Shown here: positions 1 through 7,545 of the stretch, one piece after another
How positions within the stretch are numbered: the first letter of the stretch is position 1
Layout: each line of letters begins with the position of its first letter
Assembly (NCBI GenBank): GCA_043778575.1
Contig: JAYWFX010000079.1
Span: 1-18,568 of the forward strand
Reading direction: 5' to 3'
DNA: 18,568 bases
DNA from: JAYWFX01 sp043778575
GTDB taxonomy: Bacteria; Patescibacteriota; JACMRA01
Notes under the pieces: generated by a model
Told to the model about the DNA's origin: nothing
Seen by the model: only the letters and a program-made list of their open reading frames with translations
Databases searched by the model: none
Program-made: the position numbers and the translations under genes

Positions 1-449
1 ATATCCAAACCAAAATTATGTGTTTTACTGAGTAGTTTTAACTCTTCTATATTTCCGTTGGTGTCACGACCAAAATGGAAGTCGGATCCCTCCACAAGAT
101 ACTTCATATTAAGCTTTGCAATCAAAACGTCTCCTACAAAGGATTCAAAGTCAAGATTGTATATCTGCGAAAAAGGCAATACAACACACAAGTCTACACC
201 ATATTTTTTTAGAAAACTGATTTTAGTTTCTGGATCTAATATTTGCAAGTGATTGCCAGTAGGAAAAAAGTATTGATGCGGATGAATATCAAAAGTGACT
301 ACGGTCGTTAATAGGTTGTTTTCTTTGGCTCGTTGTTTTGTAGTTTTGATGAGCTGTTGATGACCTAGATGTACCCCGTCAAAATTACCAACTGTGATAG
401 CTGTGGGCATGTCGCATTCGAGTTCTGAAATATCAGTTATGATACGCAT
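1..449 (-). CDS. ribF: RibF, bifunctional riboflavin kinase / FMN adenylyltransferase (N-terminal part, cut by window edge)
   Basis: Makes FMN from riboflavin and FAD from FMN in the cytoplasm. The window holds the first 149 codons; the frame is open to base 1, so the rest of the FAD synthetase domain and the riboflavin kinase domain lie outside. Residues 21-31 read GNFDGVHLGHQ, the nucleotidyltransferase signature of bacterial RibF, followed by TFDIHPHQYF near 52-61 and EGSDFHFGRDTNGNIEEL near 120-137, all family hallmarks. The ATG at 449 is the natural start. It lies 38 bases after the pheS stop, so it may be read with pheS, but a TTGACA overlapping the pheS stop (491 to 486) may give it its own promoter. 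The flavoprotein at 12458-13810 is one possible FAD user nearby. Identity is confident; only the far half is unseen. Confidence 0.93.
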   Translation of the reverse strand, partial: MRIITDISELECDMPTAITVGNFDGVHLGHQQLIKTTKQRAKENNLLTTVVTFDIHPHQYFFPTGNHLQILDPETKISFLKKYGVDLCVVLPFSQIYNLDFESFVGDVLIAKLNMKYLVEGSDFHFGRDTNGNIEELKLLSKTHNFGLD

Positions 450-487
450 ATTATTGTTGTAAACCACTCCATAGTGATTAGATTTTG

Positions 488-1504
488 TCAATTTCCATCG
501 AGAAATTTTAGGTTGCCGCGGAAAAACTGACCGATTCCTGATACCCCCAGTTTAAATTGAGTTACTCTGTCAACCCCAAATCCAAAGGCAAAACCTTGGT
601 AATCAGCAGGGTCAAACCCAAAATTTTTGATAACATCTGGATGAACTAAACCTGATCCTCCGATTTCAATCCACTTGGTGTTTTTACAAACTCTGCAGCC
701 TTTCTGTTTGCAAAATGGACATGATATATCGTATTCCATGCTCGGAATAGTGTAGGGGAAATAGCTTGTTCGAAACCTAATTATTAGAGAACTATCATCG
801 AATATTTGTGCGAATAGTCTTTGTAGTATGGTCTTGAGGTGTGATATGGTTACAACTTTATCGATCACCAAGCATTCAATTTGATGAAACATAATATCGT
901 GAGTAGCATCTATGTTTTCGTTTCGATAGACTTGTCCAGGAGATACCATTTTTATAGGTGGTTCATGGGTTTTCCCATATCGTAATTGCACTCCTGAAGT
1001 ATGTGTCCTCATAACAAGGTTTTCGCCAGATTCATCTTTTTGGTCTAAATAAAATGTGTCTTGCATGCTGCGAGCAGGGTGATAATCGGGCATATTTAAC
1101 TCAGTAAAACACAGCTGTTGAGTCTCCACCAACGGTCCATCGGCAATATCAAATCCCATTTTTTCGAATATTTCTAAGATATTACGAGTTACTTGAGTGA
1201 TTGGGTGAAGCCTACCTGCGTGAGATTCTTTATATTTTCTTGAGTAAAATGTCGGATCGTATACCTTGAAATTATCTTTTTCTTGCTCGTGTTGGATTTG
1301 AACTATACGCTGATCACAGGCACTAAACAGTGTTTGACGCAATATATTTAATTCTTTCCCAAAGTCTTTCTTTTTGTCGTTTGAAGCTGTGGCAATTTTA
1401 TTTTTTAACTCTTGTATATCTCCTGAACCAGCTAATTCATCTCGCATTGAGATACATTGGTTTACTGATTCAAGTTCTGCAAAATATGTGAAATATTCAT
1501 CCAT
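488..1504 (-). CDS. pheS: Phenylalanyl-tRNA synthetase alpha subunit
   Basis: Catalytic alpha chain of the class II alpha2-beta2 enzyme that charges tRNA-Phe. The 338 residues match the family length. A helical N-terminal arm (about 1-80) precedes the catalytic domain. Visible motifs are HPARSMQDTFYL (142-153), RTHTSGVQ (166-173), motif 2 around PGQVYRNENIDATHD (189-203) and motif 3 GFAFGFGVDRVT (304-315). A four-Cys cluster (C262, C265, C270, C273; CPFC..GCRVC) resembles the one in Gram-positive type PheS and may hold a metal. The beta-subunit gene pheT does not follow: the next gene is ribF, and upstream are tRNA-Ser and a penicillin-binding protein, so pheT must be elsewhere. The start is 30 bases after the tRNA-Ser CCA end with no room for a separate promoter, so pheS is probably transcribed with that tRNA. 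The stop is TGA, which argues for the standard code. Confidence 0.96.
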   Translation of the reverse strand: MDEYFTYFAELESVNQCISMRDELAGSGDIQELKNKIATASNDKKKDFGKELNILRQTLFSACDQRIVQIQHEQEKDNFKVYDPTFYSRKYKESHAGRLHPITQVTRNILEIFEKMGFDIADGPLVETQQLCFTELNMPDYHPARSMQDTFYLDQKDESGENLVMRTHTSGVQLRYGKTHEPPIKMVSPGQVYRNENIDATHDIMFHQIECLVIDKVVTISHLKTILQRLFAQIFDDSSLIIRFRTSYFPYTIPSMEYDISCPFCKQKGCRVCKNTKWIEIGGSGLVHPDVIKNFGFDPADYQGFAFGFGVDRVTQFKLGVSGIGQFFRGNLKFLDGN

Positions 1505-1534
1505 AATGTATTAGTTTGAGATATGTGTCTTTTT

Positions 1535-1624
1535 TGGCGGAAAAGGAGAGATTCGAACTCTCGATACGGTCACCCGCATAACACTTTTCGAGAGTGTCCC
1601 ATTCAACCGCTCTGGCACTTTTCC
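1535..1624 (-). tRNA. tRNA-Ser (CGA)
   Basis: Read on the minus strand, the acceptor GGAAAAG (1624-1618) pairs fully with CTTTTCC (1545-1539), followed by discriminator G and an encoded CCA (1537-1535). The anticodon stem ACACT/AGTGT closes a CTCGAAA loop, giving anticodon CGA for UCG codons. The long variable arm is typical of class II tRNA-Ser, and the T loop reads TTCGAAT. It lies between the penicillin-binding protein gene and pheS, on the same strand. Confidence 0.95.
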
Positions 1625-1635
1625 GTATCATAATT

Positions 1636-1663
1636 ACTGTATTAATTTATATATGTATGTCAA
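1636..1663 (-). promoter_or_regulatory. Probable sigma-70 promoter for tRNA-Ser (and pheS)
   Basis: Minus strand TTGACA at 1663-1658, then a 16-base AT-rich spacer, then TACAGT at 1641-1636 (4 of 6 matches to TATAAT). Predicted transcription begins about 4 bases before the mature tRNA. It lies just after the stop of the penicillin-binding protein gene. Confidence 0.5.
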
Positions 1664-1670
1664 TCCAAAA

Positions 1671-3941
1671 CTATACACCTTCTTTAATCCCCATATAATC
1701 TAAACTATATTTCATCATATCTGAAAAACTTTGACCTAATGCAGCCCCAGCAAAATTTACGACTTGACCGCGTTTTGGCTCAGAAACTTTTACAAGAACG
1801 ATAATCGGATCGCTGCTCTTTGCATTAAAACCTATAAATGTCTGATCATAGATACCATGATTTCTATTACAAGCGTAGCTACACTGTTGACCGTTATAGG
1901 GTCGATTTATCTCAGCAGTGCCAGATTTACCAGCAATTGTATATCCAGATACCTGAGCCATGGTTCCACCAGCACCTTTAGTGCTTACCATTTGTATCAT
2001 GCCTTCCGTTACTTGTTGTGCTGATTGACTTGTGATTATCGGGGTAGTGTGAGCAATGTTTGAAATTATTTTTCCTTCTTGTTTGACTTTGTCTTCGGTG
2101 CCATTTGCATATTTAATTTTTTCTACCAGATATGGCTCAATCATATATCCATTGTTTGTGATTGTCGTATATGCACGTATGAGTTGGATTGGTGAAATGA
2201 GTGGCCCCTGTCCAAAACCATCCTGTGCATAGCAATACTGACAGTTGATATCATTTTCAAGAGCCTTTAGGTTTCCTCCATTTTCCCCTGGTAATCCTAG
2301 TAGTGTAGGTTTGTTAAAGATGAATTTATCTTCAAATATCTGTTTGAGTTTTTTATTTCCGAGCGTGTCTACAATATCAGCGATACAGGTGTTTATTGAC
2401 CAAGTTATGCATTCATTTGTTCCTACTTTGCCCAAGTAGCCAAATGATTTATTTTGAGCGTTGCTAATCACTAGTTTATTGCCATTATTTTCGCGATATA
2501 TTTTACCATTTGTATCATAATCTTCGAAGCTAAAGTTAGCAGGTATGCCAAGCTTCTGACCTTTTGTACCCACACTTCCAATCTGATATTCATTCAGCGC
2601 TGCAGCTATAGTGAGTGGTTTCATGACAGATCCTACTTCATAGTCTAGTGTGGGTATATTTCTAAATGATTCAGGTTGTGACTCATTGTATTTATTTGGG
2701 TCAAAAGTTGGGCTAGAACTCATCGCTAGTATCTTACCTGTCTTTGCTTGCATTACTATGATTGTGCCGTCTCTTGGTGCACCGTTTTCGTTTGTGTTGC
2801 GCTTCATTGTTTCTTCTAGTACTTGTTCAGCTTTTTGCTGGAGGTTTTTATCTATGGTGGTAAAAATATTTGCTCCGTGAACTACGTCCAGATTTTGATT
2901 GTTGTCACCTGTGCCCGGATACCTTTTTCCATTCAAACCAGATAGTATGTCACAATATTTTTGCTCTAAGCCATAGTATCCGACTTGGTATTCAGTATTT
3001 TCTACTGTACCGTCAAAAGATCTAAAAGTTCCCCTCTTTTCATTTTCTAATACGGTTTGTTTGCAGTTTGTGTTTATAGCGTCTTCTCTAATTACAGGTG
3101 ATTTTGGCACATAACCTATAGTTGAGGCTAACAATTTGTTTTCAGAATAAATTCTAATATCTTTTTCCTCTAGGTGTAAATCTACAGAAGTGAGTATTTT
3201 GTCTTTTGTGGCATCGTCCCCTAGTTTCTCCAGGACGTCTTTTTGCTCTTGTGTGATACTTTTTTTTAGTACTGAATACTCTGCCACTTGGTCTTTTTCT
3301 AAATCTTCTTCTATCTGTGTCTTTACTTGATTATATGGCAGGTTTAGATTTGATGAGATAATATTTACTATATTGGGTAGATTCTCACCATCTCTCAGCA
3401 CTTTACTGAGTTTTTTTGGGTTGTAAACTAGATTTGCAGAATTTACTGTCTGAGTTACAGGTACGTAGCGTTTTTCGTTGATTTGGTTCTGGCTGAGATC
3501 TTGGATAAATATTTGTCCCCGCTTCGAAGATATGAGTTGGAAATAGTTGGTTGCGACCTTTTGTTGACTGTTGGTAACAGGGTTTTTACCAAATACCTGG
3601 AGTGTTGCAAAGTGATGTATAATTATTACAAACAAAGAAATAAAAATAACCTGCACTACCAATTCCCTCGAAGCAACCTTGATAATGAGGGAGATAAATT
3701 TTTTTGCAAAAGGTGGTGTGTTTAGTTTGGGAATTTTTTTCCAATGATTAGTAAAAGCTTGTTGAAAATATTCACTACTCGGTGTTCTTTTTATTTTATG
3801 CTCATGTACCCAAGGGTGTTGCCGAGTGTTCTTCTTTCGATTTATAGGTGTATTAGCCCCAAATATTTTATTGATGAAATTACCAACCTGCGATTTAGAT
3901 TGTATTTGTTTCTTTCGACTGGGTTTCACAATTCTTGTCAT
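1671..3941 (-). CDS. Class B penicillin-binding protein (FtsI/PBP2-type peptidoglycan transpeptidase)
   Basis: Membrane-anchored D,D-transpeptidase that cross-links peptidoglycan outside the cell membrane; an FtsI-like septal role is likely but unproved. From the ATG at 3941 it has 756 residues. About 90 basic cytoplasmic residues come first, longer than in most FtsI, then one membrane helix (about 95-115), a dimerisation-type region beginning SSKRGQIF, and the transpeptidase domain. The active site is complete: SVMK with the nucleophile Ser438 and Lys441, SIN at 515-517 and KSGT at 672-675. KSGT rather than KTGT also occurs in active PBPs such as pneumococcal PBP2x. A GTG at 3971 would add ten residues (MRCLCALVIV), but TTGACA at 3981-3976 lies 40 bases before the ATG, the usual distance in this window, which favours 3941. 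Its upstream neighbour recG is on the same strand. Confidence 0.92.
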   Translation of the reverse strand: MTRIVKPSRKKQIQSKSQVGNFINKIFGANTPINRKKNTRQHPWVHEHKIKRTPSSEYFQQAFTNHWKKIPKLNTPPFAKKFISLIIKVASRELVVQVIFISLFVIIIHHFATLQVFGKNPVTNSQQKVATNYFQLISSKRGQIFIQDLSQNQINEKRYVPVTQTVNSANLVYNPKKLSKVLRDGENLPNIVNIISSNLNLPYNQVKTQIEEDLEKDQVAEYSVLKKSITQEQKDVLEKLGDDATKDKILTSVDLHLEEKDIRIYSENKLLASTIGYVPKSPVIREDAINTNCKQTVLENEKRGTFRSFDGTVENTEYQVGYYGLEQKYCDILSGLNGKRYPGTGDNNQNLDVVHGANIFTTIDKNLQQKAEQVLEETMKRNTNENGAPRDGTIIVMQAKTGKILAMSSSPTFDPNKYNESQPESFRNIPTLDYEVGSVMKPLTIAAALNEYQIGSVGTKGQKLGIPANFSFEDYDTNGKIYRENNGNKLVISNAQNKSFGYLGKVGTNECITWSINTCIADIVDTLGNKKLKQIFEDKFIFNKPTLLGLPGENGGNLKALENDINCQYCYAQDGFGQGPLISPIQLIRAYTTITNNGYMIEPYLVEKIKYANGTEDKVKQEGKIISNIAHTTPIITSQSAQQVTEGMIQMVSTKGAGGTMAQVSGYTIAGKSGTAEINRPYNGQQCSYACNRNHGIYDQTFIGFNAKSSDPIIVLVKVSEPKRGQVVNFAGAALGQSFSDMMKYSLDYMGIKEGV

Positions 3942-3975
3942 TACAATGACTAATGCACACAAACACCTCACAATC

Positions 3976-3981
3976 TGTCAA
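3976..3981 (-). promoter_or_regulatory. TTGACA box before the penicillin-binding protein gene
   Basis: Exact TTGACA on the minus strand, 40 bases from the preferred ATG at 3941. It lies just inside or next to the end of recG. No good -10 is visible at 17-18 bases (TGCATT is the best), so the assignment rests on the repeated spacing pattern seen across the window. Confidence 0.4.
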
Positions 3982-3990
3982 CCGACGCTT

Positions 3991-5256
3991 CTACTCTTCC
4001 CAGATTTTTTCGGTCTGAATCTTTATGTACCTTGAGAGTCGTGGCAGATTATCAGCTAAGTTTTTTAATGGTATATTCCCGACTAAATTATCAAGTGAAT
4101 TGTATGCTTCTGGGTTGAGACCTATTAGGTTTTGTATTTCGTCAGAGAATCCACTTTGATTTTTACCTATCAAATCTCCAGCCCCTCTGAGCTCTAGATC
4201 TTTTTCAGCAATTTCGAAACCGTTCGTGAGCATACGTATATATTCTAATCGCTTACTCCTGAGAAAATGTTTTTCAGTTACTAGGTAGCAAAAGTTTTCA
4301 GGATATGAGTTTCGACCTACACGACCACGAATCTGATGGAGTGCACTGAGCCCAAATCTCTCAGCATTGAGCACTATAATCATAGTCGCTTCACTGACAT
4401 CTACACCGACTTCAATCACCGTAGTTGCTACTAGTATCTGTTTGGTGACTGACTCTTTAAATTCTTGTAAAATCTCTTTTTTATCTAACTTTTTGCCGTG
4501 TACGTGTAAAACTTTATCAGGAAAATATAGCTCCATTAATTCAGTTGCTTTTTTAATTGACCAAATATTGCCCAGATCCTCTTCGACTTCTTCCACTTTT
4601 GCGCATACTACATATACTTTTTTACCAGTGTTCACTTGGTTGCTGATGCTTTTTATAATTTCTGGAAAACGATCAAATGAAAACAACAAAGTTGTAATAT
4701 TATTTCTATTCTCAAGGGTTTCAAGAAAGTGAGGTTTTAGTGATTTGTAGACTGTTAGTGCAAGTGTCCTAGGTATTGGGGTAGCACTAAACGAAATAAA
4801 GTGTGGCTGGTAGTCGGTTTTGTTTGTCAGTAGTTGTCTTTGTTGTACTCCAAATCGGTGTTGTTCATCAACCATTACCATGTCAGGTTTGATAAAATCT
4901 TTAAATAGCAACGCGTGGGTACCCACAAAAAATGTGATCTGAGTTTTGTTTGCAATCACAACCAGTTGCTTGTTGGTAATCTTTTTGCCGTTGTGTTGAC
5001 TGAGCCTTCCGGAGCAATATATAGAGTCTACAGTATTATTCAGCCAAGTATCTTTTTGTATGAGCTCTAAGAGTTTTTGATAATGTTGAAACGCTAATAC
5101 TTCTGTTGGGGCCAACAAAACAACCTGACCTTTACCCAGAGATCTCAAATAATTCAAAGCAATGAGAAAAGCCGTAACAGTTTTTCCACTACCCACATCA
5201 CCGATAACGATTCTATTTATAGATTGAGTAGTTTTAACGGTTTTAGCTGTTTCCAC
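3991..5256 (-). CDS. recG: RecG-type DNA helicase lacking the N-terminal wedge domain (truncated)
   Basis: RecG is a superfamily 2 helicase that reverses stalled replication forks and migrates branched DNA. The motor and C-terminus are complete: Walker A GDVGSGKT (19-26), DEQH (130-133), SATPIPRTL (157-165), VATTVIEVGVDVSEA (276-290), QIRGRVGR (308-315) and the TRG-type region with ELRGAGDLIGKNQSGFSD near 355-372. RecG is normally about 680-700 residues; this frame gives 421 from the GTG at 5256. The roughly 270-residue N-terminal half with the wedge domain, which grips branched DNA, is missing. In-frame codons upstream of the GTG still read IILITGQFVETAKTV, resembling the conserved LTGxQ region, before stops near 5305. 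The space beyond is filled by the divergent Sua5-like gene. TTGACA at 5291-5286 is exactly 35 bases before the GTG. It could be a working short helicase, a decaying gene, or an assembly junction. Confidence 0.85.
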   Translation of the reverse strand: METAKTVKTTQSINRIVIGDVGSGKTVTAFLIALNYLRSLGKGQVVLLAPTEVLAFQHYQKLLELIQKDTWLNNTVDSIYCSGRLSQHNGKKITNKQLVVIANKTQITFFVGTHALLFKDFIKPDMVMVDEQHRFGVQQRQLLTNKTDYQPHFISFSATPIPRTLALTVYKSLKPHFLETLENRNNITTLLFSFDRFPEIIKSISNQVNTGKKVYVVCAKVEEVEEDLGNIWSIKKATELMELYFPDKVLHVHGKKLDKKEILQEFKESVTKQILVATTVIEVGVDVSEATMIIVLNAERFGLSALHQIRGRVGRNSYPENFCYLVTEKHFLRSKRLEYIRMLTNGFEIAEKDLELRGAGDLIGKNQSGFSDEIQNLIGLNPEAYNSLDNLVGNIPLKNLADNLPRLSRYIKIQTEKIWEE

Positions 5257-5275
5257 AAATTGACCAGTGATGAGA

Positions 5276-5320
5276 ATTATACGTTTGTCAAAAATAATAT
5301 TTTATGCTTAATCTATAACA
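5276..5320. promoter_or_regulatory. Shared divergent promoter region between recG and the Sua5-like gene
   Basis: TTGTCAA at 5285-5291 reads as TTGTCA on plus (35 bases before the ATG at 5320) and TTGACA on minus (35 bases before the GTG at 5256). On plus, CTTAAT at 5307-5312 is a 16-base-spaced -10 candidate. On minus, a perfect TATAAT lies at 5281-5276 and could be a separate -10 with a weak -35. Both transcripts would be leaderless or nearly so. Confidence 0.45.
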
Positions 5321-6306
5321 TGATCGACCCCAAACTTGACTACACAGAAACAAATACTCGCCTAGCTGATAAACTTAACTCCAATGAAATTACTGTAGTA
5401 CGAACCGCGTCAGGATATCAAATAGCAACACTGGCTAATACACCAGATAGTCATGAGAGAATCTTGTCATTCAAGGAAAAGGATTTGGGATCGTCTGTCT
5501 TGTATTTGTTTTCAGATATTGATCACATAAAAAAAGCAGTAACAACCCTGCCAAAATATGTTGAGATTCTCATGATGGCACTAAACCAAGGATCAGTAGT
5601 GTTTATACTTTCATCAAACCAAACTGTGAACAACTCGGTAGACATCGCTTGTTGCCTACCTGCACATCAGGAGAATTCAAACACTATACAGCAATTAGGT
5701 TTCCCATTAGCCACATCTTCAGCAAATATTTCTGGGTGGCCACCAGCTACAAATATACAAATGATGGAGCACTATTTTGGTAAAGAGTTTACTGGTCAGA
5801 TTCATACATGGCTTGATTACACTTGGTTAGAGCCACTAGTACTAAACTGTGTGAATGATGGAGAGATAACAATTGAGAGACCTGGTATTATTAGTTTTGA
5901 AGAAATCCGTTCTATTTTACACCCATCTATCAATCTAAAAAAAGACTTCAAGTATGGTTTAAAAGCTGAAAAACTCAAGGTATATCGTCACCTGACTTCA
6001 CATATTCATAGTGCAGCAACTTCTGTTGTTTTAGGTACTAAACGAGTTCTCAAGTCAATTTTAGAGGTTGATTTACCAGATTATTTTCATACTTTTATCA
6101 CCAACAACGTTTCATTTATCAATCTTGGTAGCCAATCGAACCCAGAGACAGTAGCTAGAAATTTATACTCCAATTTATTTCATGCAAGGAATCAAAATGC
6201 TGACAAAGTGTATATTCTACAAGACAATTGGGGGCATGGTAATTGGGCAGAGGTCATTGAGTACAACCTGAAAAAGTACACAGAAATTATTGACCTTGCA
6301 GAATAA
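5320..6306 (+). CDS. Divergent Sua5/YrdC/YciO-family protein
   Basis: Members of this family (TsaC/Sua5) make threonylcarbamoyl-AMP for the t6A37 modification of tRNA. Here 328 residues include a YrdC-like half, best marked by FPLATSSANISGWPPAT (about 128-144), the S-x-N nucleotide-binding signature. A C-terminal half reads INLGSQSNPETVARNLY...GHGNWAEVIEYNLKKY and recalls the Sua5-specific tail. The usual N-terminal PTETVYGLG is replaced by RTASGYQIATLA (28-39), and the KxR and WPGPLT motifs are not recognisable, so activity is doubtful. The ATG at 5320 is preferred: a longer frame from 5224 would run into recG, and TTGTCA lies 35 bases before 5320. It diverges from recG and converges on the tRNA-Lys terminator. 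It could be a pseudo-enzyme, a paralogue or a fast-evolving TsaC. Confidence 0.6.
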   Translation: MIDPKLDYTETNTRLADKLNSNEITVVRTASGYQIATLANTPDSHERILSFKEKDLGSSVLYLFSDIDHIKKAVTTLPKYVEILMMALNQGSVVFILSSNQTVNNSVDIACCLPAHQENSNTIQQLGFPLATSSANISGWPPATNIQMMEHYFGKEFTGQIHTWLDYTWLEPLVLNCVNDGEITIERPGIISFEEIRSILHPSINLKKDFKYGLKAEKLKVYRHLTSHIHSAATSVVLGTKRVLKSILEVDLPDYFHTFITNNVSFINLGSQSNPETVARNLYSNLFHARNQNADKVYILQDNWGHGNWAEVIEYNLKKYTEIIDLAE

Positions 6307-6332
6307 AATAGACAAAATACAGGTTTTTGCAC

Positions 6333-6358
6333 AAAAAAAACGCACCCTTATTGGGTGT
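6333..6358 (-). terminator. Rho-independent terminator after tRNA-Lys
   Basis: On the minus strand a hairpin CACCC / loop AATAA / GGGTG (6357-6343) is followed by CG and eight T residues (6340-6333). It ends the tRNA-Arg/tRNA-Lys transcript. On the plus strand the hairpin is followed only by TTTCAAA, so it would be a weak terminator for the Sua5-like gene. Confidence 0.75.
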
Positions 6359-6380
6359 TTCAAATTATATGATTTTGTGC

Positions 6381-6456
6381 TGGTGGTTTCGGTGGGATTC
6401 GAACCCACGACCAAAGGATTAAGAGTCCTCTGCTCTACCAACTGAGCTACAAAACC
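6381..6456 (-). tRNA. tRNA-Lys (CTT)
   Basis: Acceptor GGTTTTG (6456-6450) pairs with CGAAACC (6391-6385, one G-U), then discriminator A and an encoded CCA. The D arm is GCTCAGTTGGTAGAGC, the anticodon stem GAGGA/TCCTT closes loop CTCTTAA (anticodon CTT, Lys AAG codons), and the T arm is GTGGG TTCGAAT CCCAC. It lies 44 bases after tRNA-Arg in the same transcript. Confidence 0.95.
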
Positions 6457-6500
6457 AGATTTATATAGCTTGCGATTTATATTTTACTAACAGTAACTAG

Positions 6501-6577
6501 TGGTGCAACCGACAGGGATCGAACCTGTGACCTTGGGATTAGAAGTCTCACGCTCTATCCAACTGAGCTACGGCTGC
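6501..6577 (-). tRNA. tRNA-Arg (TCT), with a mismatch in the anticodon stem
   Basis: Acceptor GCAGCCG (6577-6571) pairs with CGGTTGC (6511-6505, one G-U), with discriminator A and encoded CCA. The loop CTTCTAA gives anticodon TCT for AGA codons. The anticodon stem TGAGA/TCCCA has an A-C mismatch at its middle pair (29-41); the other four pairs are standard. All other arms are intact, so it is probably functional. Confidence 0.93.
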
Positions 6578-6731
6578 GTACGTATAGCTAGTCAAGTAAT
6601 TTTCAAAACCACAACCTTGTCAATATCATTTTATCATCAGTCGGTTGATTCCTTAATTAGGTAAGATTCACGTCTGTTGCTTTTAGAAATATCTTGACAA
6701 GTCACGAAAAAACTATCCAAAACTGATAAAG
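6578..6731. other. Divergent intergenic region between tRNA-Arg and atpB
   Basis: 154 bases without a gene. It holds the tRNA-Arg promoter box on minus and a TTGACA on plus (6694-6699) that starts 38 bases before the atpB ATG. The best -10 candidate for atpB, TATCCA at 6714-6719, is only 14 bases away, so the atp promoter is not convincingly placed. No riboswitch-like structure or Shine-Dalgarno sequence is seen. Confidence 0.4.
6595..6623 (-). promoter_or_regulatory. Probable promoter of the tRNA-Arg/tRNA-Lys unit
   Basis: TTGACA at 6623-6618 on minus, a 17-base spacer, then ATTACT at 6600-6595 (weak -10). The hexamer starts 46 bases before the mature 5' end of tRNA-Arg. Confidence 0.4.
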
Positions 6732-7511
6732 ATGAATCAAATACATATTTCAATAGCCGCAGAGCCGATAACTAGATTACATCTTTTCGGATTCTCGTTG
6801 GTCATGACAAATTCCATGATATCTTTCACACTTATTTGTATATTTTTGTGTGTCGGTGGAATCATTTTAGGGTCGCAAATCAAATCGTCAGGAAAGTTAA
6901 GTAAGGCTCAGATCTTTGTTGAGATGTTATATCAAACGATAGAGGATATTGCTAGTGACAATCTAGGTAGCAAATCAAAAGCACGTCCGTACATAGGATT
7001 GCTGCTAACTTTAACACTGGTAATTGCAGTAGGGAGTTGGTTTGGGCTTATACCAGGCGTAATGGATGTAGTCTCGAAAACAGGCGTTGAGGAATACCCG
7101 CTCTTCCGAGCTCCAACCACAGACATTAACTTCACCGCTGCTTTATCAGTAATTGCGTGGACAGTTATTCAGGCTGCTGGTATGAGTGCGTTGGGTGTTT
7201 TTGGTTACATAGGTAAATTCCTCAATTTTAGAAGTGGTCCTATGAATGCAGTTGTAGGATTACTAGAATTAATCTCTGAGTTTTCAAGACTTATTTCATT
7301 TAGTTTTCGATTGTTTGGAAACATTTTTGCTGGCGAAGTATTGATTATAGTTTTAGTTGCTCTTACTAGATTAGAGGATTCGTTTATTGGTATACCCGTA
7401 CCAGTTCTTGTAATTCTTCTTGAGACATTTGTGGCTATGATTCAAGCATATGTCTTTGTATCGCTCATGAGTGTCTTTATTTCAACAGCTGTAGAACCAG
7501 CACACCATTAA
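6732..7511 (+). CDS. atpB: F1Fo ATP synthase subunit a
   Basis: Membrane stator of the Fo motor that forms the two proton half-channels against the c-ring. The 259-residue, strongly hydrophobic protein has the conserved SFSFRLFGNIFAGE block (189-202) with the essential Arg193, the RAPTTDINFTAALS loop (126-139) and a C-terminal helix with Glu231 and Gln238. These are typical of bacterial subunit a. It is the first gene of the cluster. TTGACA 38 bases before the ATG suggests a very short or absent leader, and there is no Shine-Dalgarno sequence. Subunit c follows after 34 bases. Confidence 0.96.
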   Translation: MNQIHISIAAEPITRLHLFGFSLVMTNSMISFTLICIFLCVGGIILGSQIKSSGKLSKAQIFVEMLYQTIEDIASDNLGSKSKARPYIGLLLTLTLVIAVGSWFGLIPGVMDVVSKTGVEEYPLFRAPTTDINFTAALSVIAWTVIQAAGMSALGVFGYIGKFLNFRSGPMNAVVGLLELISEFSRLISFSFRLFGNIFAGEVLIIVLVALTRLEDSFIGIPVPVLVILLETFVAMIQAYVFVSLMSVFISTAVEPAHH

Positions 7512-7545
7512 ATTTTTTATACACAACACAATAATATTATCATTT

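Noticed and set aside
58..252. Plus-strand reading frame of 64 codons at the left edge
   Set aside because: It lies opposite ribF, whose minus-strand frame carries clear family motifs.
488..490. Possible alternative genetic code with TGA as Gly, known in some CPR lineages
   Set aside because: pheS ends at a TGA exactly where the family ends, and the large genes run full length with the standard code.
3971..3971. GTG start for the penicillin-binding protein
   Set aside because: The added residues MRCLCALVIV have no family counterpart, and the GTG lies only 10 bases after the start of the TTGACA box, which instead fits the ATG at 3941.
6217..6441. Small minus-strand reading frame (74 codons)
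   Set aside because: It reads through tRNA-Lys, its terminator and the end of the Sua5-like gene; it is a shadow.
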